A stretch of 64,000 nucleotides of DNA from positions 1 to 64,000 of the forward strand of contig JAJDTE010000143.1 in NCBI GenBank assembly GCA_022827325.1. The letters are read 5' to 3'. A program made the translations under genes and the position numbers. Positions 34,624-43,772 of this stretch are shown here, in pieces. A model generated the notes under the pieces. That model had not been told where the DNA came from. It searched no databases and was given only the letters and a program-made list of their open reading frames with translations. Numbering within the stretch: the first letter of the stretch is position 1; the number at the start of each line of letters is the position of its first letter. The DNA comes from VYFG01 sp022827325 (GTDB taxonomy: Bacteria > Pseudomonadota > Gammaproteobacteria > Arenicellales > Poriferihabitantaceae).

Positions 34624-34686
34624 ATGCCAACAGTCATCACATCCGGAACCCAATGGACCTGGCCCTGGCGAGGCTGGCGCAGCTGA
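34624..34686 (+). CDS. trpL: trp operon leader peptide with four Trp codons
   Basis: A 20-codon frame starting at ATG 34624 and ending in TGA. It reads MPTVITSGTQ, then W-T-W-P-W-R-G-W-R-S: four Trp codons within eight codons, directly upstream of trpE. This is the hallmark of ribosome-mediated transcription attenuation by tryptophan supply. A hairpin GCGG-TTTA-CCGC sits just before the ATG, and CGGCC-ATGC-GGCCG lies 22 bases after the stop. I saw neither a clear ribosome binding site nor a run of T after the hairpin, so the details of the terminator remain open. Confidence 0.75.
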   Translation: MPTVITSGTQWTWPWRGWRS

Positions 34687-34739
34687 CGCTTTGCCCTGCC
34701 CGGCCATGCGGCCGCCATTCCTGACCGTGATGATTGAAC

Positions 34740-36242
34740 ATGCTGACAAAACCTGAATTCGACGCCTACGCCGCCCGCGGCTTCAACCGCGTCCCCCTTG
34801 CCCGCGATCTGCTGGCCGACCTGGAAACCCCGCTTTCCACCTACCTGAAACTGGGCGCAGGCCCCTACAGCTACCTGCTGGAGTCCGTCCAGGGCGGCGA
34901 AAAGTGGGGCCGCTACTCCATGATCGGCCTGCCCTGCCGCAACCGCATCGAAGTCTCCGGGCACCGGGTCCGCGTCCACCATGACCAGCGGGTGGTCGAG
35001 GACCGCGAGGCGGACGACCCGCTGGAAGCGATCCGCGCCTTCCAGCAGCGGTTCAGGGTCCCGGACGTGGACGGCCTGCCCCGCTTCACCGGCGGCCTGG
35101 TGGGCTATTTCGGCTACGGCACGGTGCACTACATCGAGCCCCACCTGGGAAAGGAGGGGGCCCCGGACCCGGTCGGGGCGCCGGACATCCTGCTCATGGT
35201 GTCCGAGGAGGTGGTGGTGTTCGACAACCTGTCCGGTCGGCTGCAGATTATCGTCCTGGCGGATCCGGGCGAACAGGATGCCTACGACCGCGCAGTAGAC
35301 CGGCTCGATGACCTGGCCGCGGCGCTGCACCGGCCGCTTTCCTCCCAACCGAAGGACGCCTTTGCCGACGGTCCCGGGGAGGCGAACGCCGAGTCCTCCC
35401 TGCCGCGCGCGGATTTCGAGCAGGCGGTGGAGAAGTGCCGCCGCTACATCCGCGACGGTGACATCTTCCAGGTGGTGCTGTCCCAGCGCATGTCCATGCC
35501 CTACCAGGCAAGGCCCCTGGAACTCTACCGCGCGATGAGGACGCTCAACCCGTCGCCCTACATGTTCTTCGTCGACCTGGGCGACTTCCAGATCGCCAGT
35601 TCGTCGCCGGAAATCCTGGTGCGCCTGGAACAGGGGGAGATCACGGTACGGCCCATCGCGGGGACCCGCGGGCGCGGGGCCACACAAGAGGAGGACGAGG
35701 CCCTTGCCGAGGAGCTCCTGGCGGATCCCAAGGAGCTGGCGGAGCACCTGATGCTGATCGACCTCGGCCGGAACGATGTCGGGCGGGTCTCCGAGATCGG
35801 CTCGGTGACGCTCACCGACAGGATGATCATCGAGCGCTATTCCCACGTCATGCACATCGTCTCCAACGTGACCGGACGGATCACCCCTGAGCTCGATGCC
35901 ATCGACGTGCTGAAGGCCACCTTCCCCGCGGGCACGCTGTCCGGCGCGCCCAAGGTGCGCGCGCTGGAGATCATCGAGGAGCTGGAGCCGGACAGACGCG
36001 GCATCTATTCGGGCGCCATCGGCTACATCGGCTGGAACGGCAACATGGATACGGCCATCGCCATCCGCACCGCGCTGATCAAGGACGGCCGGGTCTACGT
36101 CCAGGCGGGTGCGGGCATCGTCGCCGACTCGGTGCCGGAGAAGGAATGGGAGGAATCCATGAACAAGGCCCGGGTGGTGTTCCGGGCGGTGGACATGGTG
36201 AACGGGGGCCTGCACGGCCCGTTCGGTGCGGGGGGCCGTTGA
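34740..36242 (+). CDS. trpE: anthranilate synthase component I
   Basis: A 500-residue chorismate-using enzyme that with TrpG makes anthranilate, the first step of tryptophan synthesis. The feedback site LLESVQGGEKWGRYS is near the N-terminus. The C-terminal chorismate-binding domain has IRDGDIFQVVLSQR, SPEILVRLEQGEITVRPIAGT, LLADPKELAEHLMLIDLGRND, TFPAGTLSGAPKVRALEII and YVQAGAGIVADS. ATG 34740 is chosen over the TTG at 34734. trpG begins 1 base after the stop. Confidence 0.96.
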   Translation: MLTKPEFDAYAARGFNRVPLARDLLADLETPLSTYLKLGAGPYSYLLESVQGGEKWGRYSMIGLPCRNRIEVSGHRVRVHHDQRVVEDREADDPLEAIRAFQQRFRVPDVDGLPRFTGGLVGYFGYGTVHYIEPHLGKEGAPDPVGAPDILLMVSEEVVVFDNLSGRLQIIVLADPGEQDAYDRAVDRLDDLAAALHRPLSSQPKDAFADGPGEANAESSLPRADFEQAVEKCRRYIRDGDIFQVVLSQRMSMPYQARPLELYRAMRTLNPSPYMFFVDLGDFQIASSSPEILVRLEQGEITVRPIAGTRGRGATQEEDEALAEELLADPKELAEHLMLIDLGRNDVGRVSEIGSVTLTDRMIIERYSHVMHIVSNVTGRITPELDAIDVLKATFPAGTLSGAPKVRALEIIEELEPDRRGIYSGAIGYIGWNGNMDTAIAIRTALIKDGRVYVQAGAGIVADSVPEKEWEESMNKARVVFRAVDMVNGGLHGPFGAGGR

Positions 36243-36243
36243 C

Positions 36244-36816
36244 ATGCTGCTGATGATCGACAACTACGATTCCTTCACGTACAACCTGGTGCAGTATTTC
36301 GGCGAACTCGGGCAGGATGTCCGGGTGTTCCGGAACGACCGGGTGACGCTGGACGAGGTGGCGGAGATGCAGCCGGACTATCTCGTGATCTCCCCCGGCC
36401 CCTGCACACCCAACGAGGCCGGAATCTCCGTGGCGGCCATCGAACGGTTCGCGGGGAAAATCCCGGTCCTCGGTGTCTGTCTCGGCCACCAGAGCATCGG
36501 CCAGGCGTTCGGCGGGCGGATCGTGCACGCGCGGACGCTGATGCACGGCAAGACTTCCATGATCCACCACGACGGCCGGGGCGTTTTCCGTGATCTCCCC
36601 GATCCGTTCCAGGCTACGCGTTACCATTCCCTGGTCATCGCGCCGGACTCGGTGCCGGACTGCCTGGAGGTCACCGCCCGCACCGGCGACGGCGAGATCA
36701 TGGGCGTGCGGCACCGGGAATTGCCGGTGACCGGCGTGCAGTTTCACCCGGAGTCCATCGAGACGCCTTGCGGACACCAGCTGCTCGAGAACTTTCTTGA
36801 GGGGAGCCCGGCATGA
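36244..36816 (+). CDS. trpG: anthranilate synthase component II (glutamine amidotransferase)
   Basis: A 190-residue class I amidotransferase supplying ammonia to TrpE. MLLMIDNYDSFTYNLVQYF opens the protein; the nucleophile is in PVLGVCLGHQSIG and the His-Glu pair in GVQFHPESI. It may also serve PabB for folate synthesis, as in many bacteria. It overlaps the following cupin gene by 4 bases (ATGA). Confidence 0.95.
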   Translation: MLLMIDNYDSFTYNLVQYFGELGQDVRVFRNDRVTLDEVAEMQPDYLVISPGPCTPNEAGISVAAIERFAGKIPVLGVCLGHQSIGQAFGGRIVHARTLMHGKTSMIHHDGRGVFRDLPDPFQATRYHSLVIAPDSVPDCLEVTARTGDGEIMGVRHRELPVTGVQFHPESIETPCGHQLLENFLEGSPA

Positions 36817-37127
36817 ACACCAGCAAAGCCAGACCCCGCGCCGTGCCAAGTGTCCAGATCGACAATGACCGGGTGATCGTCACGCAGTGGCGTTTTGCCC
36901 CGGGGGCCGAAACCGGCTGGCACCGGCACGGCTTCGACTACATCGTGGTGCCGATGACGACGGGCAGGCTGCTGGCGGAGACCGGCGACGGCGACGTGAC
37001 CACCGACCTGACCGCGGGAGTTTCCTATGCGCGGCCGATGGGCGTAGAGCACAACGTCGTCAACATCAACGACTTCGAATTCATTTTCGTGGAAATCGAA
37101 GTGAGGTCGCCGGGGGGCCAGTCGTGA
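36813..37127 (+). CDS. small cupin-domain protein in the trpD position
   Basis: A 104-residue single cupin barrel. The metal-ligand motif GWHRHGFDYIVVPM (His-x-His) and the second part GVEHNVVNI (His) are visible, with strands typical of a beta barrel. It may bind a metal and a small ligand; the reaction is unknown. It overlaps trpG and trpC by 4 bases each, so it is a full member of this operon, at the place where trpD usually lies. trpD itself is not in the window. Confidence 0.82.
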   Translation: MNTSKARPRAVPSVQIDNDRVIVTQWRFAPGAETGWHRHGFDYIVVPMTTGRLLAETGDGDVTTDLTAGVSYARPMGVEHNVVNINDFEFIFVEIEVRSPGGQS

Positions 37128-37927
37128 GCGACATCCTGGAGCGGATCCTGGCCCACAAGGCCGGGGAAGTGGCCGGGCGCGCCGGGACAACGCCCCTGTC
37201 CGACCTCAGGCGGCGGTGCGACGCCGGCCTGCCTCCGACCCGGGGCTTCGCCGACGCCCTGGGGGACCGGCTCGACCGGGGCCGGCCGGGCGTCATCGCG
37301 GAGGTCAAGAAGGCCTCCCCCAGCAAGGGGGTGATCCGGCCCGATTTCGATCCCGCCGAGATCGCGCGCAGCTACGCCCGCGGCGGCGCCACCTGTCTGT
37401 CGGTGCTCACCGACGAGCACTTCTTCCAGGGCCACGACGACTACCTCCTTGCGGCCCGCGAGGCCAGCGGCCTGCCGGTGCTGCGCAAGGACTTCACCAT
37501 CGACCCCTACCAGGTATACGAGGCACGGCTGATCGGTGCCGACGCCATCCTGCTGATCGTGGCGGCACTGGACGATGCTGCCCTGTCGGACTTGGCGGCG
37601 CTGGCCCTTGAGTTGTCGCTGGACGTGCTGGTGGAGGTGCACAACCATGCGGAACTCGTGCGGGCATTGCGGTTGCCGTGCCGGCTGGTGGGCATCAACA
37701 ACCGGAACCTGCGCACCTTCGAAACTTCCCTCGACACCACGCTCGGATTGCTGGATGACATGCCGCAGGACCGCATCGTGATCACGGAAAGCGGGATTCA
37801 CCGCCCCGAGGACGTGTCGATGATGCGCGCCAACGGCGTGCACGCGTTCCTGGTGGGCGAGGCCTTCATGCGGGCCGATGACCCCGGGGACAGGCTGGCC
37901 GAACTCTTCCGGGACCGGACGGCCTGA
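37124..37927 (+). CDS. trpC: indole-3-glycerol phosphate synthase
   Basis: A 267-residue TIM-barrel enzyme of tryptophan synthesis, which closes the indole ring from CdRP. Motifs: GVIAEVKKASPSKGVIRPDF, CLSVLTDEHFFQG, PVLRKDFTIDPYQVYEAR, VEVHNHAEL, GINNRNLRTFETSL and ITESGI. The start is the GTG at 37124, overlapping the cupin stop (GTGA); no ATG is available. It ends 18 bases before the convergent ABC transporter operon. Confidence 0.95.
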   Translation: MSDILERILAHKAGEVAGRAGTTPLSDLRRRCDAGLPPTRGFADALGDRLDRGRPGVIAEVKKASPSKGVIRPDFDPAEIARSYARGGATCLSVLTDEHFFQGHDDYLLAAREASGLPVLRKDFTIDPYQVYEARLIGADAILLIVAALDDAALSDLAALALELSLDVLVEVHNHAELVRALRLPCRLVGINNRNLRTFETSLDTTLGLLDDMPQDRIVITESGIHRPEDVSMMRANGVHAFLVGEAFMRADDPGDRLAELFRDRTA

Positions 37928-37945
37928 ATACCCGTCCCGCCGCGC

Positions 37946-39028
37946 TCACTCCAGCGGCAGGACCACCACGGCGTCAGCGTTGACGCACAGGTCTGTCCGG
38001 GCCCCCGGAGCAAGCCGGGCGAGCTGGGGAAAGTGCGCCGTCAGCGGCCGGTCCGGCGCCGCATCCGGGACCAGCACCACACGCAGGTGGGGGCCGAAAA
38101 ACGCCACGTCCCGCGCACTGGCGCCGCCGAGGTCCACCACGGGATCCTTCGCCGACACCCGGAAGTGTTCCGGGCGGAAACAAAGGGCCACGCGCTGGTC
38201 CCGGGACAGCGGCCGGTTCATGGCCGCCGCGGACGGCAGCGTCAGTTCACGATCCCAGGCCTCGAGGCGGAGCTCCGCGCTGCCGGCCTCCAGGACCCGG
38301 CCCTCGACCCGGTTCAGTTCGCCCATGAAGCCGGCGCTGAACAGGGTTGCCGGGCGAAGGTAGACCCGGTCCGGCGGGCCGTGGTCCTCGATGCGGCCGT
38401 GGTTCATCACCACGATCCTGTCCGCGATGGCCATGGCCTCTTCCTGGTCGTGGGTGACATGGATGAACGTGGTGCCCGTCTCGCGCTGGATCTGCTTCAG
38501 CTCGTGCTGCATCTGCTTGCGCAGGTTGAGATCGAGGGCGCCCAGGGGTTCATCCAGCAGCAGCACGTCCGGTTCCACCGCCAGGGCGCGGGCCAGGGCG
38601 ACCCGCTGGCGCTGGCCGCCGGACAGCTCATGGGGCTTCTTTCCCGCGGCCCCGGGCAGATTGACCATCTCGAGGAGCTTAAGGGCGCGCCGTTCCGACT
38701 CCCCGCGGGCAACACCCCGCATTTTCGGTCCGAACATGATGTTGGACCTCACCGTCATGTGCGGAAAAAGGGCGTAGTCCTGGAACATGGTGGTGGTGGG
38801 CCGCCTGGCCGGCGGCACGCCGTTGTACGGCCTGTCGCCGATCAGCACCTCGCCCCGGACGGGGGGGATGAATCCCGCCAGAATCATGAGAAGCGTGGTC
38901 TTGCCGCAGCCGGACGGACCGAGCAGCACGGCGTATTCGCCGGCATCCACCGGGAGGTCGATGTCCGCCAGGGCCTCGAATTCGCCGAACCGGTGGCCGA
39001 TGCCGCGAAGCTCAACCCGGGCGGTCAT
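37946..39028 (-). CDS. potA: spermidine/putrescine-type ABC transporter ATP-binding protein
   Basis: A 360-residue ATPase with Walker A (LLGPSGCGKTTLL), signature LSGGQRQRVALARAL, Walker B (DVLLLDEPLGALD) and the switch His (HVTHDQEEA). The C-terminal 120 residues form the TOBE-type domain of PotA-like importers. It powers uptake through the two permeases encoded upstream, overlapping the second by 17 bases. Fourth gene of the minus-strand operon binding protein, permease, permease, ATPase. Confidence 0.92.
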   Translation of the reverse strand: MTARVELRGIGHRFGEFEALADIDLPVDAGEYAVLLGPSGCGKTTLLMILAGFIPPVRGEVLIGDRPYNGVPPARRPTTTMFQDYALFPHMTVRSNIMFGPKMRGVARGESERRALKLLEMVNLPGAAGKKPHELSGGQRQRVALARALAVEPDVLLLDEPLGALDLNLRKQMQHELKQIQRETGTTFIHVTHDQEEAMAIADRIVVMNHGRIEDHGPPDRVYLRPATLFSAGFMGELNRVEGRVLEAGSAELRLEAWDRELTLPSAAAMNRPLSRDQRVALCFRPEHFRVSAKDPVVDLGGASARDVAFFGPHLRVVLVPDAAPDRPLTAHFPQLARLAPGARTDLCVNADAVVVLPLE

Positions 39029-39812
39029 TCCATCCTCTCCGGCGGAACACGGTGAATTCGAGCAGCAGCACGATCACCACCGAGACCAGAAACACGACGC
39101 TTCCCACGGCATTGGTTTTGGGATTGAGGCCCGATCGCAGAAGGCTCCAGATCTCCACCGGCAGGGTAACGTCGAACCGGCTCAGCAGGAACGCAATGAT
39201 GAACTCGTCCCAGGAAAAGGTCACCGACAGAAAGTAGGCGGCGACGATGGACGGCATCAGCATGGGCGCGGTGACCCAGAGCATCACCCTGAGATCGCTC
39301 GCGCCCAGGTCCTGGGCGGCGCGTTCGATGTTGCGCTGGTGCTCGCCCAGGGATGCGTAGATGATGGCGAAGCACAGCGGCGTGTTGATCACCACGTGCC
39401 CGATGCCGACCGTCCAAAGGCTGCGGGACACGCCGACCAGGTTGAGCGTCACAAGGAGGCCGAAGCCGATGATCAGGTAGCTCACCGTCAGCGGGGCCGT
39501 GATCATCACCTTCAGGGGGCCGGCCCCGGGCAGCCGGAAGCGGGCGAAGCCGTAGGCCGCCAGGAACCCGAGAACGCAGGCCAGGGCGGAGGAAAGAAGC
39601 GCCACCAGCAGCGAGTGCGTCAGCGCCGAGGTCAGCTTGCCGTCGGCGGCTACGGCCTCGTACCAGCGCAGCGAGGGCCCGTTGAAGGGCGGAATCGGGA
39701 ACCGTCCCTCCTGGAACGAAAACAGCACCAGGGTCATCACCGGCAGGTAGATGAAGCCATAGAGCAGCAGCAGGTAGCTGCCGGTGCCCGCATTGTCGAG
39801 CCAGCGGCGCAT
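39012..39812 (-). CDS. potC: polyamine-type ABC transporter permease (PotC-like)
   Basis: A 266-residue inner-membrane permease with six hydrophobic helices. The EAA coupling motif is present (IERAAQDLGASDLRVMLWVTAPML). It is the second permease of the importer. ATG 39812 overlaps the stop of the first permease gene, and longer upstream reading is not membrane-like. Confidence 0.9.
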   Translation of the reverse strand: MRRWLDNAGTGSYLLLLYGFIYLPVMTLVLFSFQEGRFPIPPFNGPSLRWYEAVAADGKLTSALTHSLLVALLSSALACVLGFLAAYGFARFRLPGAGPLKVMITAPLTVSYLIIGFGLLVTLNLVGVSRSLWTVGIGHVVINTPLCFAIIYASLGEHQRNIERAAQDLGASDLRVMLWVTAPMLMPSIVAAYFLSVTFSWDEFIIAFLLSRFDVTLPVEIWSLLRSGLNPKTNAVGSVVFLVSVVIVLLLEFTVFRRRGWNDRPG

Positions 39813-40675
39813 CAGACCCGCTCCATCTTCAGCCAGCGCGACGCGGCCAGATAGACCAGGGTGATCACCACCATGAGAATGATGGACAGCGCCGCCGCCG
39901 TGGGGAAGTCGGCCCGCCGCGTGATCTGCAGCATGATGATCTGCGGCAGCACCAGCTCGTTGTTGCCGCCGAGAATCTGCGGCGTGATGTAGTCCCCGAT
40001 GCACAGCACGAAGGTGAGAAACGCACCCACCACCACCCCGGGCAGTGTCAGGGGCAGGATCACGTACCAGAAGGTCTGCAGCGGACTCGCGCCGAGATCC
40101 ATCGCCGCCCGGCGGTAGTTGGGCGAGAGCTGCACCAGGTTCGCGTAGATCGTCAGCGTCAGCAGCATGACGAAGAAATGCACGAAACCCGTCACCGTGG
40201 CGGCCCGGGTGGCGGTGATCTCAAGGGGGCTGTCGATGATCCCCGCGCCCACCAGGAACTGGTTGAGATAGCCGCCGCGGGAAAGCACCAGGAGCCAGGC
40301 ATAGGAGCGCACCACGTAGGATGTCCAGAACGGCAGGATGGCGAGGAGCAGGGCGAGCCGCTGCCACCGGCGGGGCACCCGCTCGGCGATGATCCAGGCC
40401 AGGGGATAGGCCAGGATGATGGAGACCACCGTCACCAGGACGGTGATCTCCAGGGAATTCTGGAGCCCGGCCACGAAGTGGGGCTTGTCGAGGAACCCGG
40501 TGTAGTTGTCCAGGTTCCAGCTCCGCACCAGCCCCGTGCCCGCCCGCTGCCACAGGCTGTAGCAGATCATCATCACGAACGGGACGATGAAGAATGCCAG
40601 GGTCCAGAGGGCGGCCGGGCCGACGAAGGCCCAGCCGCGGGAGACCCCGGCGTTCCGGGTGACGGGCACCGTCAC
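39812..40675 (-). CDS. potB: polyamine-type ABC transporter permease (PotB-like)
   Basis: A 287-residue membrane permease. Helices begin with GWAFVGPAALWTLAFFIVPF, and the coupling loop is YRRAAMDLGASPLQTFWYVI. The start appears to be GTG 40675, 15 bases after the binding-protein stop; I see no ATG in a suitable place. Pairs with the next permease. Confidence 0.9.
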   Translation of the reverse strand: MTVPVTRNAGVSRGWAFVGPAALWTLAFFIVPFVMMICYSLWQRAGTGLVRSWNLDNYTGFLDKPHFVAGLQNSLEITVLVTVVSIILAYPLAWIIAERVPRRWQRLALLLAILPFWTSYVVRSYAWLLVLSRGGYLNQFLVGAGIIDSPLEITATRAATVTGFVHFFVMLLTLTIYANLVQLSPNYRRAAMDLGASPLQTFWYVILPLTLPGVVVGAFLTFVLCIGDYITPQILGGNNELVLPQIIMLQITRRADFPTAAALSIILMVVITLVYLAASRWLKMERV

Positions 40676-40690
40676 CGGAAAGATCGCGAA

Positions 40691-41746
40691 TCAGCGCTGC
40701 AGGAACTCCGTCCAGATGTCCTGCATCCTGGCGTCCAGTTCCGCGTCGGGGGCCGGGTAGAGCTGGGCATTGGCAAGATACTTCTCCTGGTCATCCCAGC
40801 GCAGGGCGGCGCGCTGCTGGTCGGACAGGTGCTCGGCTGCCCTGCTGTTGGCGGGCATCGCCCAGTAGCAGGACGACGTCGCGAGGCGCGCCTGTCCTTC
40901 CGGGCTCAGGATGTACTGCACGAGCTTGAGGGCCAGGTCCGGTTTCCCGGAATCCGCAAAGACGCCCACGGACTGGGACCAACGGACCGCGCCCTGTTCG
41001 GGAATCACCCAGTCGAGATGCGGCAACTCGCCGGTCAGCCCGGCGGTCACCCATTCGCCGCCCCCCACCAGGATATCCACCTCGCCGGTGGCGATGGCCG
41101 TCTGGCTGGAAACCACCTCGCCCACCTGCTTGGCGACATCCTTCATGGCAAACAGCTTCTCCCGGATGGCGGGCAGGTCGGATTCCTGGATGTTGGCGGT
41201 CTCGATGCCGAGGCTGATGGCCACCAGGCCGATCATCGGCAGATAGTAGTCATAGAGCGCGATCCGGCCCTTGTATTTCTCGCTCCACATCACCGCGATG
41301 TCCTGGAAATCGGCGACGTCGACGTTGTTCTTGTTGTAGGAAATGGTGTTGTAGCCGAATTTCTCGGTGACGGCGTAGGTCTTGCCGTCGATGACGTGGT
41401 TCTCCGGCATGACGATTGCGGGGAACAGGTCCGCCGTGGGCAGCGCCTCTTCCGGCAGCGGTGCCAGGATGCCGGCCTCCACCACCCGTGGCACGTCGAT
41501 GCCGTCCACCACGAAGACGTCCCAGTCGCCGGGCTGGGACTGTTCGATGATGGACAGTGCGGTCCCGGTGCCTTCGTAGTCCTTCAGGTTGACCTTGACG
41601 TTGTTGGCCTTCTCGAACGGCTCGATGAATGCAGGATCGGTGTGATCGCACCAGACCAGGGCGTTGAGTTCCTCCTGGGCCGTCGCGGCGTGGGCGCCGA
41701 GCAGCAGGGATGCCGACAGCAGGGAAGCGATGGTGGTCTTGTTCAT
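40691..41746 (-). CDS. potD: extracellular substrate-binding protein of polyamine-type ABC transporter
   Basis: A 351-residue periplasmic protein with a signal peptide (ASLLSASLLLGAHAATAQ). It follows the PotD/PotF pattern: NALVWCDHTDPAFIEPFEKANNVKV, DWDVFVVDGIDVPR, VTEKFGYNTISYNK, and a closing helical region. The substrate could be spermidine, putrescine or a related amine; residues cannot settle this. First gene of the importer operon, diverging from the MBL hydrolase gene. Confidence 0.9.
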   Translation of the reverse strand: MNKTTIASLLSASLLLGAHAATAQEELNALVWCDHTDPAFIEPFEKANNVKVNLKDYEGTGTALSIIEQSQPGDWDVFVVDGIDVPRVVEAGILAPLPEEALPTADLFPAIVMPENHVIDGKTYAVTEKFGYNTISYNKNNVDVADFQDIAVMWSEKYKGRIALYDYYLPMIGLVAISLGIETANIQESDLPAIREKLFAMKDVAKQVGEVVSSQTAIATGEVDILVGGGEWVTAGLTGELPHLDWVIPEQGAVRWSQSVGVFADSGKPDLALKLVQYILSPEGQARLATSSCYWAMPANSRAAEHLSDQQRAALRWDDQEKYLANAQLYPAPDAELDARMQDIWTEFLQR

Positions 41747-41852
41747 GGTCTCCTCATTTTGGTGATGGTTATGAATGTTCGGGGGAAGGAATCATCACCC
41801 ACGGGGCGAAGGCGCGTCAACAACACCGGGTGCGGCCGGCCCTCCCCGGCGC

Positions 41853-41858
41853 TATACT
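41853..41858 (+). promoter_or_regulatory. -10 box placed for a leaderless MBL hydrolase mRNA
   Basis: TATACT ends 6 bases before the ATG at 41865, so transcription would begin at or next to the start codon. No ribosome binding site and no good -35 box are present. The spacing matches that of the PerM gene promoter. Confidence 0.45.
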
Positions 41859-41864
41859 GCCGCC

Positions 41865-42599
41865 ATGAAAACAAGGGTGACCCCGCAGGAATGGTACCGG
41901 ACCGAGCGCCTGGCGGACGACGTCACGCTGATTTCGGAGCCCTGGATCAAGGCGTTCTACCGCTGCAATATCTGGCATGTGCGCGGCCGGGACCGCGACA
42001 TGCTGGTGGACAGCGGCATGGGCGTGGTGAGCCTGCGCGAACAGGTTCCGCTGGTGACGGAGAAACCCTGCCTGGCGGTCACCAGCCATACCCATTTTGA
42101 CCATATCGGCGCCCACCACGAGTTCGGGGACCGCCTGGTCCATCGCGCCGAGGCCGACCTGCTGGCGGCCCCCACCCGGGCGGCAACCCTGGCCGACCCC
42201 TACGTCACGGACGACATCTTCACTGCCCTGCCGCCGGCGCCCTACACCTCCACGGAATATGCCGTGAGGGCGGCCCCGGCCACCCGCCTGCTGGAGGACG
42301 GGGACACCGTGGACCTCGGCGACCGGCGGTTCCTGGTCGTCCACACGCCGGGCCACTCGCCGGGCGGCATCGCGCTGTTCGAGCAGCAGACCGGCATCCT
42401 GTTCTCCGGCGACATCGTCTACGACGGCCCGCTGATCGAAGACACCTACCATTCCGATGCCGCGGATTACTACCGCAGCATGGTGAGGCTTCTGGACCTG
42501 CCCGTCCACGTGGTCCATGGCGGCCACTTCCCGAGCTACGGCCGGGACCGGCACCGGGCCATCATCCGGGCATGGCTGGACGCCAGGGAGGCCGGCTGA
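41865..42599 (+). CDS. MBL-fold metallo-hydrolase
   Basis: A 244-residue metallo-beta-lactamase fold hydrolase. The zinc motif is SHTHFDHIGAHHEF (H-x-H-x-D-H), with the further ligands in HTPGHSPGG and GDIVYDGPL and the last His in VVHGGHFPS. The family includes glyoxalase II-like and lactonase enzymes; the substrate is unknown. The putative leaderless promoter is described separately. Neighbours give no pathway context. Confidence 0.87.
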   Translation: MKTRVTPQEWYRTERLADDVTLISEPWIKAFYRCNIWHVRGRDRDMLVDSGMGVVSLREQVPLVTEKPCLAVTSHTHFDHIGAHHEFGDRLVHRAEADLLAAPTRAATLADPYVTDDIFTALPPAPYTSTEYAVRAAPATRLLEDGDTVDLGDRRFLVVHTPGHSPGGIALFEQQTGILFSGDIVYDGPLIEDTYHSDAADYYRSMVRLLDLPVHVVHGGHFPSYGRDRHRAIIRAWLDAREAG

Positions 42600-42771
42600 A
42601 GGATTCCCGCGCCGCCCCGCGGGGCCCCTCGCCGGCTTGCCGCGGTGTGCCGTTGCCGCGGCCCGACGCTCCGTCCCGTTAAATTTGCCGGATTGCGGCA
42701 TCGGCCGCCGGCGCGCGGGTCAGCGGCGGGCTTTGCCCCTATACTCCCCCTTCGCTCCCGTACCCACCACC

Positions 42772-43728
42772 ATGCAGGCCCCCACCCGCTACAGTCACAA
42801 CGTCCAGGGAATCCTCTGCCTGACTGCGGCCCTGGTGTTCCTGACGATCAGCGATGCCATCATCAAGTGGCTGAGCCCTGTCTACGCACTGCATGAGATC
42901 ACGCTTCTCAGGGCGGTGATCGCCCTGGCGCTGGTGCTTGTCTTCGTGCAGTTCACGGGCGGGCCGTCGACGCTGCGGACCCGGCGGCCGCTGCTGCACC
43001 TGTTCCGGGGGCTCCTGCTGGTGCTGGCCAACATGTTTTTCTTTCTTGGCCTGTCGGTGATGCCGTTGGCGGAGGTGGTGGCGCTGTTCTTCACCGCGCC
43101 CCTGTTCATCTGCCTGCTGGCCCGTCCGATTTTGGGGGAGGTGGTCGGGCTGCCGCGGTGGATGGCCATCGCGGTGGGGATGTTCGGGGTCGTGGTCATG
43201 GTGGAGCCGGGGGGCGCCGGGTTCACCTGGGCCGCCGTGCTGCCGGTTCTGGCGGCCCTGACCTATTCCCTGATGGTGATGGTGACGCGGCGGCTTGGGA
43301 TGGTCGACTCCGCAAGCACCCTGGCATTCTATATCCATGTCGCCTTCATACTCGTCAGCATCCTGAGCGGCCTTCTGATCGGCGACGGCCGGTTCAACGT
43401 GTTCGGCCAGGTGACCCTCGACTTCCTCCTCCGGGCGTGGGTCTGGCCGAGCTTCACCGATTTCCAGCTGCTGCTGGCCTGCGGCGCGGCGGTGGCCGCC
43501 GGCAGCTACCTGCTGTCGCAGTCCTACCGGATTGCCCAGGCCTCGGTGGTGGCGCCCTTCGAGTACACCGGCCTGCCCTTCGCCGTGGTCGTGGGTTACC
43601 TGGTCTGGGGCGACCTGCCCGGCACGCGGGACATCATCGGGGGCCTGCTGATCATCGGCAGCGGGCTGCTGGTGGTGTATTTCGAGTCGCGCATTGCCCG
43701 CCCGTCGATGGGTCGCCGGGAGCCCTGA
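42772..43728 (+). CDS. DMT-superfamily EamA-type transporter
   Basis: A 318-residue membrane protein with ten hydrophobic segments in two EamA repeats: LTAALVFLTISDAIIKWLSP opens the first, and the second ends in YTGLPFAVVVGYLVWGDLPG. This class exports metabolites such as amino acids or drugs. A TATACT -10 box at 42740-42745 precedes the ATG by 26 bases, without a ribosome binding site. Confidence 0.88.
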   Translation: MQAPTRYSHNVQGILCLTAALVFLTISDAIIKWLSPVYALHEITLLRAVIALALVLVFVQFTGGPSTLRTRRPLLHLFRGLLLVLANMFFFLGLSVMPLAEVVALFFTAPLFICLLARPILGEVVGLPRWMAIAVGMFGVVVMVEPGGAGFTWAAVLPVLAALTYSLMVMVTRRLGMVDSASTLAFYIHVAFILVSILSGLLIGDGRFNVFGQVTLDFLLRAWVWPSFTDFQLLLACGAAVAAGSYLLSQSYRIAQASVVAPFEYTGLPFAVVVGYLVWGDLPGTRDIIGGLLIIGSGLLVVYFESRIARPSMGRREP

Positions 43729-43772
43729 CCAGGTTCACCGCACCCGGGCTTTTGTGACAGAATCCCCCTGCC

